Positions 4,993-5,701 of a DNA stretch of 5,701 nt are shown here, piece by piece. Where the stretch lies: positions 1 through 5,701 of the forward strand of contig JACQSW010000015.1 in assembly GCA_016211095.1 (NCBI GenBank), given 5' to 3'. The translations under genes were made by a program, and so were the position numbers. Position 1 is the first letter of the stretch; each line of letters begins with the position of its first letter. Origin of the DNA: Candidatus Woesearchaeota archaeon (lineage in GTDB: Archaea; Nanobdellota; Nanobdellia; SCGC-AAA011-G17; GW2011-AR17). Under the pieces are notes generated by a model, which was given only the letters and a program-made list of their open reading frames with translations, did no database searches and had not been told where the DNA came from.

Positions 4993-5679
4993 ATGCCGGC
5001 AAAAAGTGGTGAGCCAGTAATTTTTTTGGACGATGTCTGGAAGGTTTACAAGTTAGGGGAAGTAGAAGTCCAAGCATTAAGGGGAGTCACTATTAAAATT
5101 AAGGATGGGGAGTTTGTTGCAATAACAGGGCACAGCGGCTCTGGAAAAAGCACAATGATGAACCTCGTTGGCTGCTTGGACACTCCAACAAAGGGAAGAA
5201 TATTATTGGAAGGAAAAGACATTTCTAAGATGGGCGAAGCAGAACTTGCTCACATAAGGGGAAAAAGAATAGGGTTTGTTTTCCAATCATTCAACCTAAT
5301 ACCCAGCCTTGATGCTTTGGAAAACGTTATGCTCCCAATGACCTTTCAAGGTGTACCGAGAAGCGAAAGAATGGATAGGGCAAAAAAACTTTTAGAAAGC
5401 GTCGGCTTAACCTCAAGAATCACCCACAAACCAAATGAGTTAAGTGGGGGGGAAAAACAAAGAGTCGCTTTTGCAAGGGCATTAGCGAATGATCCTGATA
5501 TGATACTCGCTGATGAGCCAACAGGAAACCTCGACTCAAAAACTGGCTACCAAATCATGAATCTCTTCAAAAGCCTTAATAAAGAACGAAAAAAAACATT
5601 AGTAATGGTGACCCACAATATGGAATTGGCAAAGTATGCTAATAGAAAAATAGTTTTAAAAGACGGAAAGGTGATGTAA
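4993..5679 (+). CDS. ABC transporter ATP-binding protein, MacB/LolD/FtsE type
   Basis: This 228-residue protein is a complete nucleotide-binding domain of the family that drives MacB-, LolCDE- or FtsX-type permeases. Visible motifs: Walker A GHSGSGKST (46-54), Q-loop FVFQSFNLIPSL (95-106), signature LSGGEKQR (150-157), Walker B MILADEP (170-176) with Glu175 as catalytic base, D-loop NLDS (179-182) and switch His208 in VTHN. Family hallmarks are the A-L-x-G-V segment, the FNLIP Q-loop and the ADEPTGNLDS stretch. Such ATPases usually work by mechanotransmission on extracellular lipid, peptide or protein substrates and not by classical import. The start at 4993 is chosen because residues align with the family N-terminus (VIFLDDVWKVYK) and a TATA box lies 29 bases upstream; the longer reading from 4894 adds 33 residues without family support. 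A permease gene is expected downstream, and a new gene does begin 4 bases after the stop. Confidence 0.93.
   Translation: MPAKSGEPVIFLDDVWKVYKLGEVEVQALRGVTIKIKDGEFVAITGHSGSGKSTMMNLVGCLDTPTKGRILLEGKDISKMGEAELAHIRGKRIGFVFQSFNLIPSLDALENVMLPMTFQGVPRSERMDRAKKLLESVGLTSRITHKPNELSGGEKQRVAFARALANDPDMILADEPTGNLDSKTGYQIMNLFKSLNKERKKTLVMVTHNMELAKYANRKIVLKDGKVM
5670..5675 (+). promoter_or_regulatory. Ribosome-binding site for the downstream gene
   Basis: GGTGAT matches the archaeal Shine-Dalgarno consensus GGAGGTGAT and ends 8 bases before the ATG at 5684. It overlaps the last codons of the ABC ATPase. This is the clearest ribosome-binding site in the window and fits an internal operon gene, unlike the leaderless first genes. 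Confidence 0.65.
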
Positions 5680-5683
5680 ACAA

Positions 5684-5701
5684 ATGAAAAAAATATTTTT
5701 A
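5684..5701 (+). CDS. Start of unidentified gene, likely partner of the ABC ATPase (3' end outside window)
   Basis: An ATG 4 bases after the ATPase stop, with a well-placed ribosome-binding site, opens MKKIFL before the window ends. The basic start followed by hydrophobic residues fits either a signal peptide or the cytoplasmic start of a membrane protein. By context a MacB/FtsX-type permease or an associated secreted component is likely, but six codons cannot show it. Confidence 0.5.

Noticed and set aside
1..5701. CRISPR arrays, insertion sequences, attachment sites or toxin-antitoxin pairs.
   Set aside because: No spaced direct repeats, transposase motifs, terminal inverted repeats or small gene pairs of that type were seen.

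Overview
The window is compact, AT-rich and archaeal, most likely from a small-genome DPANN-type lineage; the phylum cannot be fixed from this sequence alone. Archaeal signs are three prepilin-like genes with K-K-G signal sequences (two with the ISP/VSP start of archaeal type IV pilins), TTTAAATA-like TATA boxes about 28 bases before start codons with almost no leader, oligo-T termination signals, and a tRNA-Leu gene that lacks an encoded CCA and carries an intron in a bulge-helix-bulge fold. All genes are on the plus strand. No gene-free stretch exceeds about 110 bases.

Layout: (1) 1-135, the 3' end of a dodecin-like gene, 4 bases before adk (140-775), an adenylate kinase with a four-cysteine zinc lid. 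(2) 803-3685, an apparent five-gene operon. It starts from a TATA box overlapping the adk stop codon and encodes an unrecognised two-TM protein, a cysteine-rich secreted or anchored protein with a pilin-like N-terminus, and three small prepilin-like proteins. Gaps are 3 to 9 bases, with a 4-base ATGA overlap between the first two genes. Two T-tracts follow. (3) 3776-3881, tRNA-Leu(CAA) with a 22-nt intron, then, 29 bases on, an AlkA-like HhH-GPD DNA glycosylase (3911-4882). (4) 4993-5679, a MacB/LolD-type ABC transporter ATPase with its own TATA box, followed by a good ribosome-binding site and the first six codons of another gene.

How it fits together: the central operon looks like a set of pilins or pseudopilins for one surface filament or secretion-like structure; its ATPase, platform protein and prepilin peptidase are not in the window. 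The three small pilins share a cysteine layout that suggests a specific disulfide connectivity. The most unusual element is the tRNA intron: it is nearly minimal, its hairpin is an A6/U6 stem, and it contains a T8 run that shares an exact 14-base match with the T-tract between the pilin operon and the tRNA, so it looks like an archaeal termination signal inside a tRNA gene. The glycosylase downstream seems to lack the usual catalytic aspartate position, and the dodecin-like protein lacks the usual flavin-stacking aromatic residue; both may be diverged members of their families.
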